Source: Shouchella sp047238345
GTDB taxonomy: Bacteria; Bacillota; Bacilli; Bacillales; Bacillaceae_D
Reading direction: 5' to 3'
Length of the DNA stretch: 64,000 nt
Assembly (NCBI RefSeq): GCF_047238345.1
Contig: NZ_JBDFMQ010000001.1
Coordinates: 1,426,001-1,490,000, forward strand
Position numbers and translations under genes: made by a program. The notes below the pieces were generated by a model. The model was not told the DNA's origin, did not search any database, and saw only the letters and a list, made by a program, of their open reading frames with translations. Shown piece after piece: positions 1-7,611 of the stretch. The stretch's first letter is position 1, and each line of letters begins with the position of its first letter.

Positions 1-1
1 G

Positions 2-1879
2 ATGGAAGCAAGAAATCATTATGCATTTGATTACCAACAGTTTTTATATTATCAGCGTATTCACTATTTATTTGACGTCAAACAACTCCAGTTCATAGAA
101 TGCACAACAAATACAGACGTCTCTTTTCTTTATCAATTAAATCAATATCGTCATCATGTGATGTCACTTTTGCGAGAACGGCTCCCTCCATCCATTAGCG
201 GGGTCGTTATTGCTTTGACATTAGGTGAGCGCTATTATATGGACCCTCTTGTAAGTGATGCCTATTCAAAATTAGGGGTGATTCATTTACTCGCTATTTC
301 TGGTTTGCATGTTGGCATTGTTACAGGGACCTACTTTTATGTAATGATTCGAATCGGTGTTCCGAGAGAGCTCGTCATTCTTAGTATCTTCGTTCTTCTC
401 CCTTTTTTTATTTTCTTGACGGGCGCTTCTCCACCTGTTGTTCGAGCAGCCGTTATGACGATGATTTACTTTTTACTTCTTTTCTTACGTGTTCCCATTC
501 ACCCATTCTACGGATTTTCGGCAATTTTTCTCCTCTACTTATTTTTCCAACCTTATGCTCTCTTTCAACTCGGGTTTCAACTATCCTTTCTTGTGTCATT
601 TACGCTTCTCTTAGTTCAAAAAACAATTATGAACCGGGTTCATTCCTATATGGGACGTTTATTCTATGTGACGACGATTGCACAGCTGATAGGTTTGCCT
701 TTAATTGCATTTCATTTTTATGAATGGTCTCCATTTAGCCTTATAATTAATTTAATCTATATTCCGTTTGTCTCGTTGTTTTTGCTTCCATATAGCTTTT
801 TACTTGTCTTCATAAACGGCTTTTCTATTCATGCTGTACAACTACTCGCATTTTTTCCAGCCATTGTGATGGAGTGGCTTCATAAATGGATTGTGGCGTT
901 AGCAGACTATGTCTATGTATTTGTTATTGGTCGTCCCCATGTGCTAATCGTTCTTTGTTTATATAGTTTACTCATTTTAAGTGGCCTATTATGGGAAAGG
1001 CGCTCACGTTGGCTGTATCTATCGCTAGGTTTGTTTTCTGTATGCTTAATCCTTCCATCGCAACTGCCGAAATGGAATGATCAAGCGGTCGTTACCATGC
1101 TCGATGTCGGACAGGGAGATAGTATGATTATTGAAACGCCTTACCGGAAGGAAGTTTATATTATTGATACAGGTGGAGTTGTGTCGTTTGCGACAGAAGA
1201 CTGGCAGCAAAAAAAGAAAACCTTTGATACTGGAAAAGATATCGTTGTGCCCTATATGAAGGCGAAAGGAATTAAGAAAATCGATGGGCTCATATTGACT
1301 CACGGTGATTATGATCATGTAGGTGGAGCGGAGGCGGTATTAAATGAACTGCAAGTAGAACAAGTGTATCTTCCATACGGCGAACTAGAAAAAGAGATTG
1401 ACTATCACTTAGTGGAGATTATTGATGATGCGAAATTAACGTTTGTGCATGCGGGGGATACCATTTCCGATCAATTTTACGTTCTTCATCCAACGGCGGA
1501 TAAGTCGTGGAGTGGAAATGATAAATCAATCGTTCTCTATACTTCATTTTATGATACGTCTCTTTTATTAACCGGTGATTTAGAAAAGGAAGGAGAAGAT
1601 GATTTAAAACAGCGTTATCCGCAATTGAGTGTGGATTTGTTAAAAGTAGGGCATCACGGAAGTCAGACTTCAACGCAACCGCATTTTCTTGAGCAATTAT
1701 CGCCGCAGCTTGCTTTTATATCAGCAGGTGTGAACAACCGCTTCGGTCATCCTCATCCTGATGTATTAGATCGTTTACATGCTTCAGGTGTTGATGTCTA
1801 TCAAACAAATCTTCATGCCACAGTCGAAATTGTGATTAATGAGAACAGGATCGACGTTTTTCCAACACAGTCACAATAA
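2..1879 (+). CDS. comEC: ComEC/Rec2 DNA-uptake channel (3' part, 5' end outside window)
   Basis: This is the C-terminal 625 or so residues of ComEC, the membrane channel that carries single-stranded DNA into the cell during natural transformation. The visible N-terminal half is a run of hydrophobic segments (about residues 80-350 of the fragment) with the competence-domain motif LLAISGLHVGI. The C-terminal third is a metallo-beta-lactamase-like domain that starts at MLDVGQGDS (about 366) and carries THGDYDHVGG (433-442), LTGDLEKEG and VGHHGSQTS. The family is usually about 750-780 residues, so the first Met seen at position 2 is internal and the true start lies upstream. Downstream neighbours yqzM and holA match the B. 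subtilis order. Identity is secure; competence of the strain is not shown. Confidence 0.95.
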   Translation: MEARNHYAFDYQQFLYYQRIHYLFDVKQLQFIECTTNTDVSFLYQLNQYRHHVMSLLRERLPPSISGVVIALTLGERYYMDPLVSDAYSKLGVIHLLAISGLHVGIVTGTYFYVMIRIGVPRELVILSIFVLLPFFIFLTGASPPVVRAAVMTMIYFLLLFLRVPIHPFYGFSAIFLLYLFFQPYALFQLGFQLSFLVSFTLLLVQKTIMNRVHSYMGRLFYVTTIAQLIGLPLIAFHFYEWSPFSLIINLIYIPFVSLFLLPYSFLLVFINGFSIHAVQLLAFFPAIVMEWLHKWIVALADYVYVFVIGRPHVLIVLCLYSLLILSGLLWERRSRWLYLSLGLFSVCLILPSQLPKWNDQAVVTMLDVGQGDSMIIETPYRKEVYIIDTGGVVSFATEDWQQKKKTFDTGKDIVVPYMKAKGIKKIDGLILTHGDYDHVGGAEAVLNELQVEQVYLPYGELEKEIDYHLVEIIDDAKLTFVHAGDTISDQFYVLHPTADKSWSGNDKSIVLYTSFYDTSLLLTGDLEKEGEDDLKQRYPQLSVDLLKVGHHGSQTSTQPHFLEQLSPQLAFISAGVNNRFGHPHPDVLDRLHASGVDVYQTNLHATVEIVINENRIDVFPTQSQ

Positions 1880-2016
1880 AAAACAGCCCACATTATGACT
1901 GAAAAATTTTTCAATAAAAGATGGATAGGTGTTTACGTATGTAGCATGAGGTGCAAACGACCATCTTTGACGGAAACGGTTTCTTTTTAGTCGATAAAAA
2001 TGAGAGCTGTTTTTTT
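1878..2016. repeat. Nested inverted repeats between comEC and yqzM
   Basis: The gap between the convergent comEC and yqzM genes holds an outer pair AAAAAACAGC (1878-1887) and GCTGTTTTTT (2006-2015), an inner pair AAAGATGG (1917-1924) and CCATCTTT (1961-1968), and a 14-bp palindrome TGAAAAATTTTTCA at 1900-1913. The A-run and T-run on the outer arms fit a bidirectional terminator, but the roughly 118-nt loop is far larger than normal. Confidence 0.5.
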
Positions 2017-2020
2017 GTTT

Positions 2021-2155
2021 CTAGAATGTAGCCACATCCACAATATTTGCGATGATAAATATTAATGCAAAAAACCCAAAAGAGGCAACAAAGCCAACAA
2101 TCGATGGGACAATATCATTTGCTTTATCTTGGACATCTTTTTCAAAGTGATTCAT
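2021..2155 (-). CDS. yqzM: YqzM family small membrane protein
   Basis: A 44-residue protein with a polar start (MNHFEKDVQDKAND) followed by one hydrophobic span of about 25 residues, so probably a single-pass membrane protein. Start chosen at the ATG at 2155, which has GAGGAGGTGC just upstream; the open frame runs on to 2272 but without a ribosome site. Length and pattern match B. subtilis YqzM, which also lies between comEC and holA on the opposite strand. Function unknown; a sporulation or envelope role would be guesswork. Confidence 0.85.
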   Translation of the reverse strand: MNHFEKDVQDKANDIVPSIVGFVASFGFFALIFIIANIVDVATF

Positions 2156-2301
2156 TTTATGCACCTCCTCTTCCGTAAGTATACGTGATTTTTTTGAAAA
2201 TGAAAAGATTTGTTCAACTATGCGACATTGCTTTTTACTGAACATTAAAGAAAACCATCTTGAATACAGCACCGAACTTTCATTGCTTGCATATGTTGTT
2301 G

Positions 2302-2432
2302 TATACAGTGGTGGCCCGCTTTTAACGGGAAGTCCTAGGGTCTTCGTTAAAAGCGTTCATTATAGATTGAGGGGGAAGAGATTTCCCCTCTTGCTCATTC
2401 ATGTAAAAATGAATACACTATAAAAATGAGCA
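2302..2432 (+). promoter_or_regulatory. Structured leader before holA (three tandem hairpins)
   Basis: Three inverted repeats lie in a row: CGCTTTTAACG (2317-2327) with CGTTAAAAGCG (2345-2355), a perfect 11-bp stem; GAGGGGGAA (2369-2377) with TTTCCCCTC (2382-2390), loop GAGA; and TGCTCATT (2392-2399) with AATGAGCA (2425-2432). None is followed by a U-run that would make it a simple terminator. A weak -10-like TATACA sits at 2302-2307. They end 19 bases before the holA ATG. Role unknown. Confidence 0.5.
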
Positions 2433-2451
2433 TGAGTGAGGAGTTATACAT

Positions 2452-3477
2452 ATGAGCATTTTAGGAACCATCCAAAAACTAAAGGGAGACTCGTTGCAGC
2501 ATGTATATTTTTTATACGGGTCTGAAACGTATTTAATAGATGCTTTTGTAAATAAAGTACGGTCTTTATTATTTACCGAAGCAGATGATTCAATGAATGA
2601 TAGCCGATTTCAAGTTGTAGACACGCCGATTCAAGAGATCGTTGAGGAAGCTGCAACAATTCCGTTTTTTTCGAATCGAAAACTAGTCGTCATTCAAGAT
2701 TTTTATTTTGTCTCCACTCAAAAAGTAAAAGCGAAGGTAGAGCACGATCTTTCTGCGCTTGAACAGTATATCCAATCGCCGTCGGATTCAACCGTTTTTA
2801 TCATCATTGCGCCATATGAAAAAGTGGACGAGCGTAAAAAGCTAACGAAACAATTAAAAAAACAAACGGCAGCGCTTGAATCAAATCCACTGAATGAAGA
2901 ACAAGTAAAACAGTGGATGGTTAATGCTGTTGGCGAACAAGGCTTTACAATTGATAAGACTGCTGCACAGCTGTTGTTTGCCCGCGTTGGTTCTAATTTA
3001 ATGTTAATAGAAAAAGAACTCGAGAAGTGTATGCTGTTTACGGCAGATAAAAAGCATATCGTAGAGCAGGATGTGGAAACGCTTGTTGCAGAGACGGTGG
3101 ATGAGAGTATTTTTTCAGTTGTCGAAAGTGTGGCAAGTGGGAAAACGGAGCAAGCGCTCAGAACGTATCACAAGTTATTACGACAAAAAGAAGAACCTTT
3201 GGCCATGCTTGCTCTATTAACACGACAATTTCGCAACCTGCTTTATGTAAAGATTCGACAAGAAAAAGGATACAATCAAAAAGAAATTGCTGGCCAGCTT
3301 AATCTACATCCGTATGTAATAAAACTTACGATGCAACAGACAAATCGTCATGCAAAAAGCGATCTTCGAAAAGCGATAATCGCATGTGCAGACACTGATT
3401 ATGCGATTAAAACAGGAAAAGGGGAAAAAGAACGCTCGGTAGAATTGCTATTACTGAAATTAAGTACACGAACATAA
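2452..3477 (+). CDS. holA: DNA polymerase III delta subunit (clamp loader)
   Basis: 341 residues, normal for HolA of Bacilli (YqeN). Delta is the wrench of the clamp-loader complex: it binds the beta sliding clamp and opens the ring. The N-terminal AAA+-like fold is seen in VYFLYGSETYLIDAF (about residues 18-32) and the family-typical IPFFSNRKLVVIQDFYF (about 70-86). Like other deltas it has no working Walker A motif. ATG at 2452 is preceded by TGAGGAGTT at 2437-2445. It stands between yqzM and convergent rpsT, as in B. subtilis. Confidence 0.95.
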   Translation: MSILGTIQKLKGDSLQHVYFLYGSETYLIDAFVNKVRSLLFTEADDSMNDSRFQVVDTPIQEIVEEAATIPFFSNRKLVVIQDFYFVSTQKVKAKVEHDLSALEQYIQSPSDSTVFIIIAPYEKVDERKKLTKQLKKQTAALESNPLNEEQVKQWMVNAVGEQGFTIDKTAAQLLFARVGSNLMLIEKELEKCMLFTADKKHIVEQDVETLVAETVDESIFSVVESVASGKTEQALRTYHKLLRQKEEPLAMLALLTRQFRNLLYVKIRQEKGYNQKEIAGQLNLHPYVIKLTMQQTNRHAKSDLRKAIIACADTDYAIKTGKGEKERSVELLLLKLSTRT

Positions 3478-3509
3478 AAAAACGATTCACACAAGGTGAA
3501 TCGTTTTTT
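3476..3509. terminator. Bidirectional terminator between holA and rpsT
   Basis: AAAAAAACGATTCAC, loop ACAAG, then GTGAATCGTTTTTT. The stem has an A-run on one side and a T-run on the other, so it can stop both convergent genes. Confidence 0.9.
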
Positions 3510-3528
3510 GTCGTCTAAACGGCTTGTC

Positions 3529-3795
3529 TTATGCAGAAAGTCCGTTTAATCTTTTTGCAAGACGAGACTTTTGACGTGCTGCAGCATTTTTATGGATAAG
3601 TCCTTTTGTTGCAGCTTTATCAATCTTCTTCGTCGCTTCAGCAAAAGCAACTTTTGCTTCTTCTGCATTGCCGTTAGAAGCAGCAGTATCAAAGTTCTTT
3701 ACTGCAGAACGTAAAGCAGATTTTTGAGCTGCGTTTTGCGCGCGGCGTTTATCGTTTGTTTTAACACGTTTAATAGCAGATTTAATATTTGGCAT
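3529..3795 (-). CDS. rpsT: 30S ribosomal protein S20
   Basis: 88 residues, very basic, starting MPNIKSAIKRVKTNDKRR, the hallmark N-terminus of S20. The protein binds 16S rRNA early in 30S assembly. GGAGGTGAAATAA precedes the ATG. It is transcribed away from gpr, from its own sigma-A promoter about 80-105 bp upstream, and ends against the terminator shared with holA. Length and sequence are typical. Confidence 0.98.
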   Translation of the reverse strand: MPNIKSAIKRVKTNDKRRAQNAAQKSALRSAVKNFDTAASNGNAEEAKVAFAEATKKIDKAATKGLIHKNAAARQKSRLAKRLNGLSA

Positions 3796-3870
3796 TTATT
3801 TCACCTCCGTCATAAAATGGCCTATGCGAAGGCCTCTCTAGATCACTGTTTCAGCAGTACAACACTCTGC

Positions 3871-3899
3871 ATTTTATCAAACATACTCAATGATTGCAA
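3871..3899 (-). promoter_or_regulatory. Sigma-A promoter of rpsT
   Basis: Read on the minus strand: TTGCAA (3899-3894), 17-bp spacer, TAAAAT (3876-3871). Confidence 0.7.
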
Positions 3900-3926
3900 T
3901 ACAAAGTGTTGAAGTCTTCTATCTTC

Positions 3927-3957
3927 TGAATGTTTTCTTTTCGACTCGGTCATATTA
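3927..3957 (+). promoter_or_regulatory. Probable forespore (sigma-G/F) promoter of gpr
   Basis: TGAATG (3927-3932), 18-bp spacer, CATATTA (3951-3957). This fits the known sigma-G consensus (TGNATA, 17-18 bp, CATACTA) and the known forespore expression of gpr in B. subtilis. The start codon follows 37 bases after the -10. Confidence 0.7.
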
Positions 3958-3993
3958 ATTGTATCACATTGACGAAGGAGAAGAGATAACGTT

Positions 3994-5109
3994 ATGGGTA
4001 AATTGAACATGGAACCATTTGTGATTCGAACGGATCTGGCTCTTGAAGCGCATGAAATGGTCGTGGAAGAACAAGAGCAACAAAATGTAAAAGAGCCAAA
4101 TAAAGTTGACGATGTGCTCGTTGTAGAAGAAACGGTCTCAAATGTAAAAGTGACGAAAGTGAAAATTGGTAAAGAGGGAGCCGAACGATTAGGAAAAAAA
4201 GCAGGAAATTACTTAACCTTTGAAGCCCAAGGAATTAGACAAAAGGATACAGATTTACAAGCAGACCTTGAGCGAGTTTTTGCAAAAGAATTTTCTGCTT
4301 TCTTAAAGCGATCGAACATTAAAGAAGACGCCACATGTTTAATTGTTGGTTTAGGAAATTGGAATGTTACCCCAGATGCCCTAGGTCCATTAACAGTAGA
4401 AGAAATTTTAGTCACCAAGCACTTGTTTAAACTAGCGCCGGAGGAAATTCAAGATGGCTATCGCTCTGTTAGTGCCATTACACCTGGGGTTATGGGGGTA
4501 ACAGGAATTGAGACAAGTGACGTTGTATTTGGTGTTGTTGAGAAAACGAAGCCAGATTTTCTGATTGTCATTGATGCGTTAGCCTCTCGTTCAATCGAAC
4601 GTGTGAACACGACGATTCAAATTGCCGATACGGGGATTCATCCTGGTAGTGGTGTAGGGAATAACCGTAAAGCAATGAATCAAGAAACGTTAGGTATCCC
4701 TGTTATTGCCATTGGGATTCCTACTGTTGTTGATGCAGTCACGATTACTTCCGATGCAATTGATTTTGTGTTAAAGCATATGGGGAAAGAAATGAGAGAA
4801 GGCGACAAACCATCAAAACGATTAGCACCAGCTGGAATGACGTTTGGAGAACGGCGAGAATTGACGGAAAAGGATTTACCTGACGAAGCTGGAAGAAAAG
4901 CGATATTAGGCATGGTCGGAGGTTTGGAAATGGAAGAAAAACGAAGCTTAATTCAAGAAGTTCTTGCCCCGTTAGGTCATAATTTAATGGTAACCCCAAA
5001 AGAAATTGATGTGTTTATTGAAGATATGGCTCACGTCATTGCTGGAGGTCTAAACGCTGCCTTGCATGGTAGAGTGAATCAAGAAAACGTGGGTGCTTAT
5101 ACAAAATAA
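3994..5109 (+). CDS. gpr: Germination protease GPR
   Basis: 371 residues (B. subtilis GPR has 368). GPR is an aspartic-like protease of the forespore; during germination it cuts the small acid-soluble proteins that coat spore DNA. It is made as a zymogen and trims its own N-terminus; the conserved FVIRTDLALEA near residues 9-19 marks that region. Core motifs are LIVGLGNWNVTPDALGP (about 113-129), PGVMGVTGIETSD, VIDALASRS and DTGIHPGSGVGN. Start ATG at 3994 with AAGGAGAAG upstream. In most Bacilli spoIIP follows directly; here a terminator follows and spoIIP is absent. Confidence 0.97.
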   Translation: MGKLNMEPFVIRTDLALEAHEMVVEEQEQQNVKEPNKVDDVLVVEETVSNVKVTKVKIGKEGAERLGKKAGNYLTFEAQGIRQKDTDLQADLERVFAKEFSAFLKRSNIKEDATCLIVGLGNWNVTPDALGPLTVEEILVTKHLFKLAPEEIQDGYRSVSAITPGVMGVTGIETSDVVFGVVEKTKPDFLIVIDALASRSIERVNTTIQIADTGIHPGSGVGNNRKAMNQETLGIPVIAIGIPTVVDAVTITSDAIDFVLKHMGKEMREGDKPSKRLAPAGMTFGERRELTEKDLPDEAGRKAILGMVGGLEMEEKRSLIQEVLAPLGHNLMVTPKEIDVFIEDMAHVIAGGLNAALHGRVNQENVGAYTK

Positions 5110-5154
5110 GCCACAACGATTTGCAAGAAAATACCCGCACCCGAACTAGCACGT

Positions 5155-5181
5155 AAAGGCGTCCTTTTAGGGCGCTTTTTC
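5155..5181 (+). terminator. Terminator after gpr
   Basis: AAAGGCGTCC, loop TTTTA, GGGCGCTTTTT: a 10-bp stem with two or three G.T pairs, running into a T-run. Confidence 0.75.
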
Positions 5182-5206
5182 GATACGGTTTGGTTTTCGA
5201 AAAAAA

Positions 5207-5255
5207 GCTTGGTCTTTTTTTTTCTTTGATACATATAGTGTAAAAAAGGACAAGC
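5207..5255. repeat. Imperfect inverted repeat upstream of yqxA
   Basis: GCTTGGTCTTTTTT (5207-5220) can pair with AAAAAAGGACAAGC (5242-5255), 12 of 14 positions being identical to a perfect repeat. A second pair, AAGCTTGG (5205-5212) and CCAAGCTT (5259-5266), overlaps it. The loop contains CATATAGT (5232-5239), which resembles a sigma-E -10 element. This stretch occupies the place where spoIIP would be expected. Confidence 0.45.
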
Positions 5256-5285
5256 TCTCCAAGCTTGGTAGAAAGGATGAGGAAA

Positions 5286-5642
5286 ATGAAGACGGCAAAA
5301 CGTCGATTTTTCTTATTGTTTTTTAGCGTGCTGTTTGGCTTAATGATGGGTGTACAAATGATGAGTGAATACGCAGGTTTAAATGAACCAAAACCGTTAA
5401 ATATAGAAACAACGACAGAAGATGAAGGCGCTGAATCCATGCAAGCAGTGAGCGTACCACCAGAAGAAAAGGAAGAGAAGCGTCAGCCAATTACAACAAA
5501 TCGTGAAGAAAAGGGTCTTTCAAACTTATTTTCTGATTTAGGCTCGACGTTAGCCAATCAAACAGAGGGCGCGACACGCTCCGGGCTTGAAAAAGTTGTC
5601 TCTCTTGTACAAGACAATGTAAACAAAGAAGAGAGGGAATAA
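5286..5642 (+). CDS. yqxA: YqxA family protein (DUF3679)
   Basis: 118 residues: a short basic N-terminus and one membrane span (about residues 6-26), then an acidic, Thr/Glu-rich linker and a C-terminal helix. Position just before lepA, the single N-terminal membrane segment and the size match B. subtilis YqxA, which there is co-transcribed with spoIIP. Start ATG 5286 is chosen because AAAGGATGAGG lies at the right distance; a TTG at 5265 or ATG at 5277 would lack a proper site. Function unknown. The expected partner spoIIP is not present. Confidence 0.7.
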   Translation: MKTAKRRFFLLFFSVLFGLMMGVQMMSEYAGLNEPKPLNIETTTEDEGAESMQAVSVPPEEKEEKRQPITTNREEKGLSNLFSDLGSTLANQTEGATRSGLEKVVSLVQDNVNKEERE

Positions 5643-5652
5643 AAAGCTTTTA

Positions 5653-5681
5653 TTGCTGGTGTGCCTTAACCTTGCTATAAT
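5653..5681 (+). promoter_or_regulatory. Sigma-A promoter of lepA
   Basis: TTGCTG (5653-5658), 17-bp spacer ending in TTGC, TATAAT (5676-5681). Confidence 0.65.
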
Positions 5682-5727
5682 AAGGGATAGTGTAAATGTA
5701 GGTTTTTTTAGGGGTGAAGGCAGACGA

Positions 5728-7551
5728 ATGAAGAAGGATCAAAAACTAGAGCGCCAATCTAGAATACGTAATTTCTCGATTATCGCTCACATTGACCACG
5801 GTAAATCAACGTTGGCTGACCGGATTTTAGAACGCACCGGCGCATTAACTGATAGAGAAATGAAAGCTCAAACGCTAGATGCAATGGATCTTGAAAGAGA
5901 ACGTGGCATTACCATTAAATTAAATGCAGTGCAGTTAAAATATACAGCAAAAGATGGAGAAGAATACATTTTTCATTTGATTGATACCCCAGGTCATGTC
6001 GATTTTACATATGAAGTATCGCGAAGCTTGGCAGCTTGTGAAGGCGCCCTGTTAATTGTCGATAGTGCGCAAGGGATCGAAGCGCAGACGTTAGCGAATG
6101 TTTATTTAGCACTGGATAATGATCTAGAAATACTCCCAGTCATTAATAAAATTGACTTACCAAGTGCAGAGCCGGACCGAGTGAAAAAAGAAGTAGAAGA
6201 TGTTATTGGATTGGATGCTTCTGACGCCGTTCTTGCATCTGCAAAAAATGGAATTGGTATTGAAGAAATACTGGAGCAAGTGGTTGAGAAAGTACCAGCA
6301 CCTGCTGGAGATCCTGATGCGCCATTAAAAGCATTGATCTTTGATTCTCTCTATGACCCTTACCGAGGTGTTATTGCATATATTCGAATTGTAGAAGGAA
6401 CGGTAAAGCCAGGACAAAAGATTCGGATGATGCAAACAGGGAAAGAATTTGAAGTGAACGAAGTAGGTGTCTTTACACCGAAAACGGTGAAGTGCGATGA
6501 GCTTACTGTTGGAGATGTAGGATTCTTAACAGCGGCTATTAAAAACGTGGGCGACTCCCGTGTAGGGGATACAATTACGAGTGCTGTTACACCTGCAGAA
6601 AAGGCACTTCCAGGTTATCGTCGGATGAATCCAATGGTATATTGTGGTTTATACCCAATCGATACTGGTGAATACAATGATCTTCGTGAAGCATTAGAAC
6701 GACTTGAGTTAAATGACTCTTCGCTTCAATATGAAGCAGAAACGTCTCAAGCTTTAGGGTTCGGGTTTCGTTGTGGATTTTTAGGTTTGCTGCACATGGA
6801 AATTATCCAAGAGCGAATTGAACGAGAATTTGGTATTACGTTAATTACAACAGCACCATCTGTTATTTATACAGTAACCATGACGGACCAAGAAGTGATC
6901 AACATTGATAATCCATCCAATATGCCTGATGCACAAAAAGTAGATCATGTTGAAGAGCCTTATGTAAAAGCAACCATTATGGTCCCGAATGATTTTGTTG
7001 GCGCCGTTATGGAGTTGTGTCAAGGAAAGCGCGGCGTGTTTATGGACATGCAGTACTTGGATGAGGTTCGAGTTCAGATTGTCTATGAGATCCCGCTTTC
7101 AGAAATTGTCTATGATTTCTTTGACCAACTTAAGTCTAATACAAAAGGATATGCATCCTTTGATTATGAGCTTGTAGGCTACCGTGAGTCAAAGCTTGTA
7201 AAAATGGATATTTTGCTAAATGGCGAAAAAGTCGATGCGTTATCTGTTATTGTGCATAGAGATTCTGCCTATGAGCGAGGAAAAATTATTGTTGAGAAGC
7301 TTAAGCAACTCATTCCAAGACAGCAATTTGAAGTGCCTATACAGGCGAGCATTGGTACAAAAGTCATTGCGCGCTCGACGATTAAAGCAATGCGTAAAAA
7401 CGTTCTTTCCAAATGTTATGGTGGAGATATTTCGCGTAAACGTAAGCTTCTGGAAAAACAAAAAGAAGGTAAGAAACGAATGAAAGCAGTTGGGAATGTA
7501 GAAGTTCCCCAAGAAGCGTTTATGGCTGTACTGCGAATGGACGAAGATTAA
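5728..7551 (+). CDS. lepA: Elongation factor 4 (LepA), back-translocating GTPase
   Basis: 607 residues, the usual size. LepA is a ribosome-associated GTPase related to EF-G. G1 is AHIDHGKSTL (about 19-28), then RERGITIKLNAV (G2), DTPGHVDF (G3) and NKIDLP (G4), followed by EF-G-like domains II, III and V and the LepA-specific C-terminal domain (CYGGDISRKRKLLEKQKEGK, 20 residues, near 562). ATG 5728 chosen: AGGGGTGAAGG lies upstream, and the upstream in-frame ATG at 5653 falls in the promoter. Same gene order as B. subtilis (lepA-hemW-hrcA). Confidence 0.98.
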   Translation: MKKDQKLERQSRIRNFSIIAHIDHGKSTLADRILERTGALTDREMKAQTLDAMDLERERGITIKLNAVQLKYTAKDGEEYIFHLIDTPGHVDFTYEVSRSLAACEGALLIVDSAQGIEAQTLANVYLALDNDLEILPVINKIDLPSAEPDRVKKEVEDVIGLDASDAVLASAKNGIGIEEILEQVVEKVPAPAGDPDAPLKALIFDSLYDPYRGVIAYIRIVEGTVKPGQKIRMMQTGKEFEVNEVGVFTPKTVKCDELTVGDVGFLTAAIKNVGDSRVGDTITSAVTPAEKALPGYRRMNPMVYCGLYPIDTGEYNDLREALERLELNDSSLQYEAETSQALGFGFRCGFLGLLHMEIIQERIEREFGITLITTAPSVIYTVTMTDQEVINIDNPSNMPDAQKVDHVEEPYVKATIMVPNDFVGAVMELCQGKRGVFMDMQYLDEVRVQIVYEIPLSEIVYDFFDQLKSNTKGYASFDYELVGYRESKLVKMDILLNGEKVDALSVIVHRDSAYERGKIIVEKLKQLIPRQQFEVPIQASIGTKVIARSTIKAMRKNVLSKCYGGDISRKRKLLEKQKEGKKRMKAVGNVEVPQEAFMAVLRMDED

Positions 7552-7556
7552 GAATG

Positions 7557-7590
7557 GAAAAAGCCAGCTACGTTTGAGTTGGCTTTTTTT
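7557..7590 (+). terminator. Terminator between lepA and hemW
   Basis: GCCAGCT (7563-7569), loop, AGTTGGC (7577-7583), then seven T. It partly overlaps the hemW leader, so read-through is likely to feed hemW. Confidence 0.75.
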
Positions 7591-7611
7591 CTTTGTGAGG
7601 AGGACGAAGCA

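Noticed and set aside
2220..2423. A 67-codon plus-strand open frame upstream of holA
   Set aside because: No ribosome site, poor protein-like composition, and it runs through three inverted repeats that explain the region better.
5036..5440. A 134-codon minus-strand open frame over gpr end and yqxA
   Set aside because: It is opposite a conserved gene and a terminator and has no ribosome site or recognisable motif.
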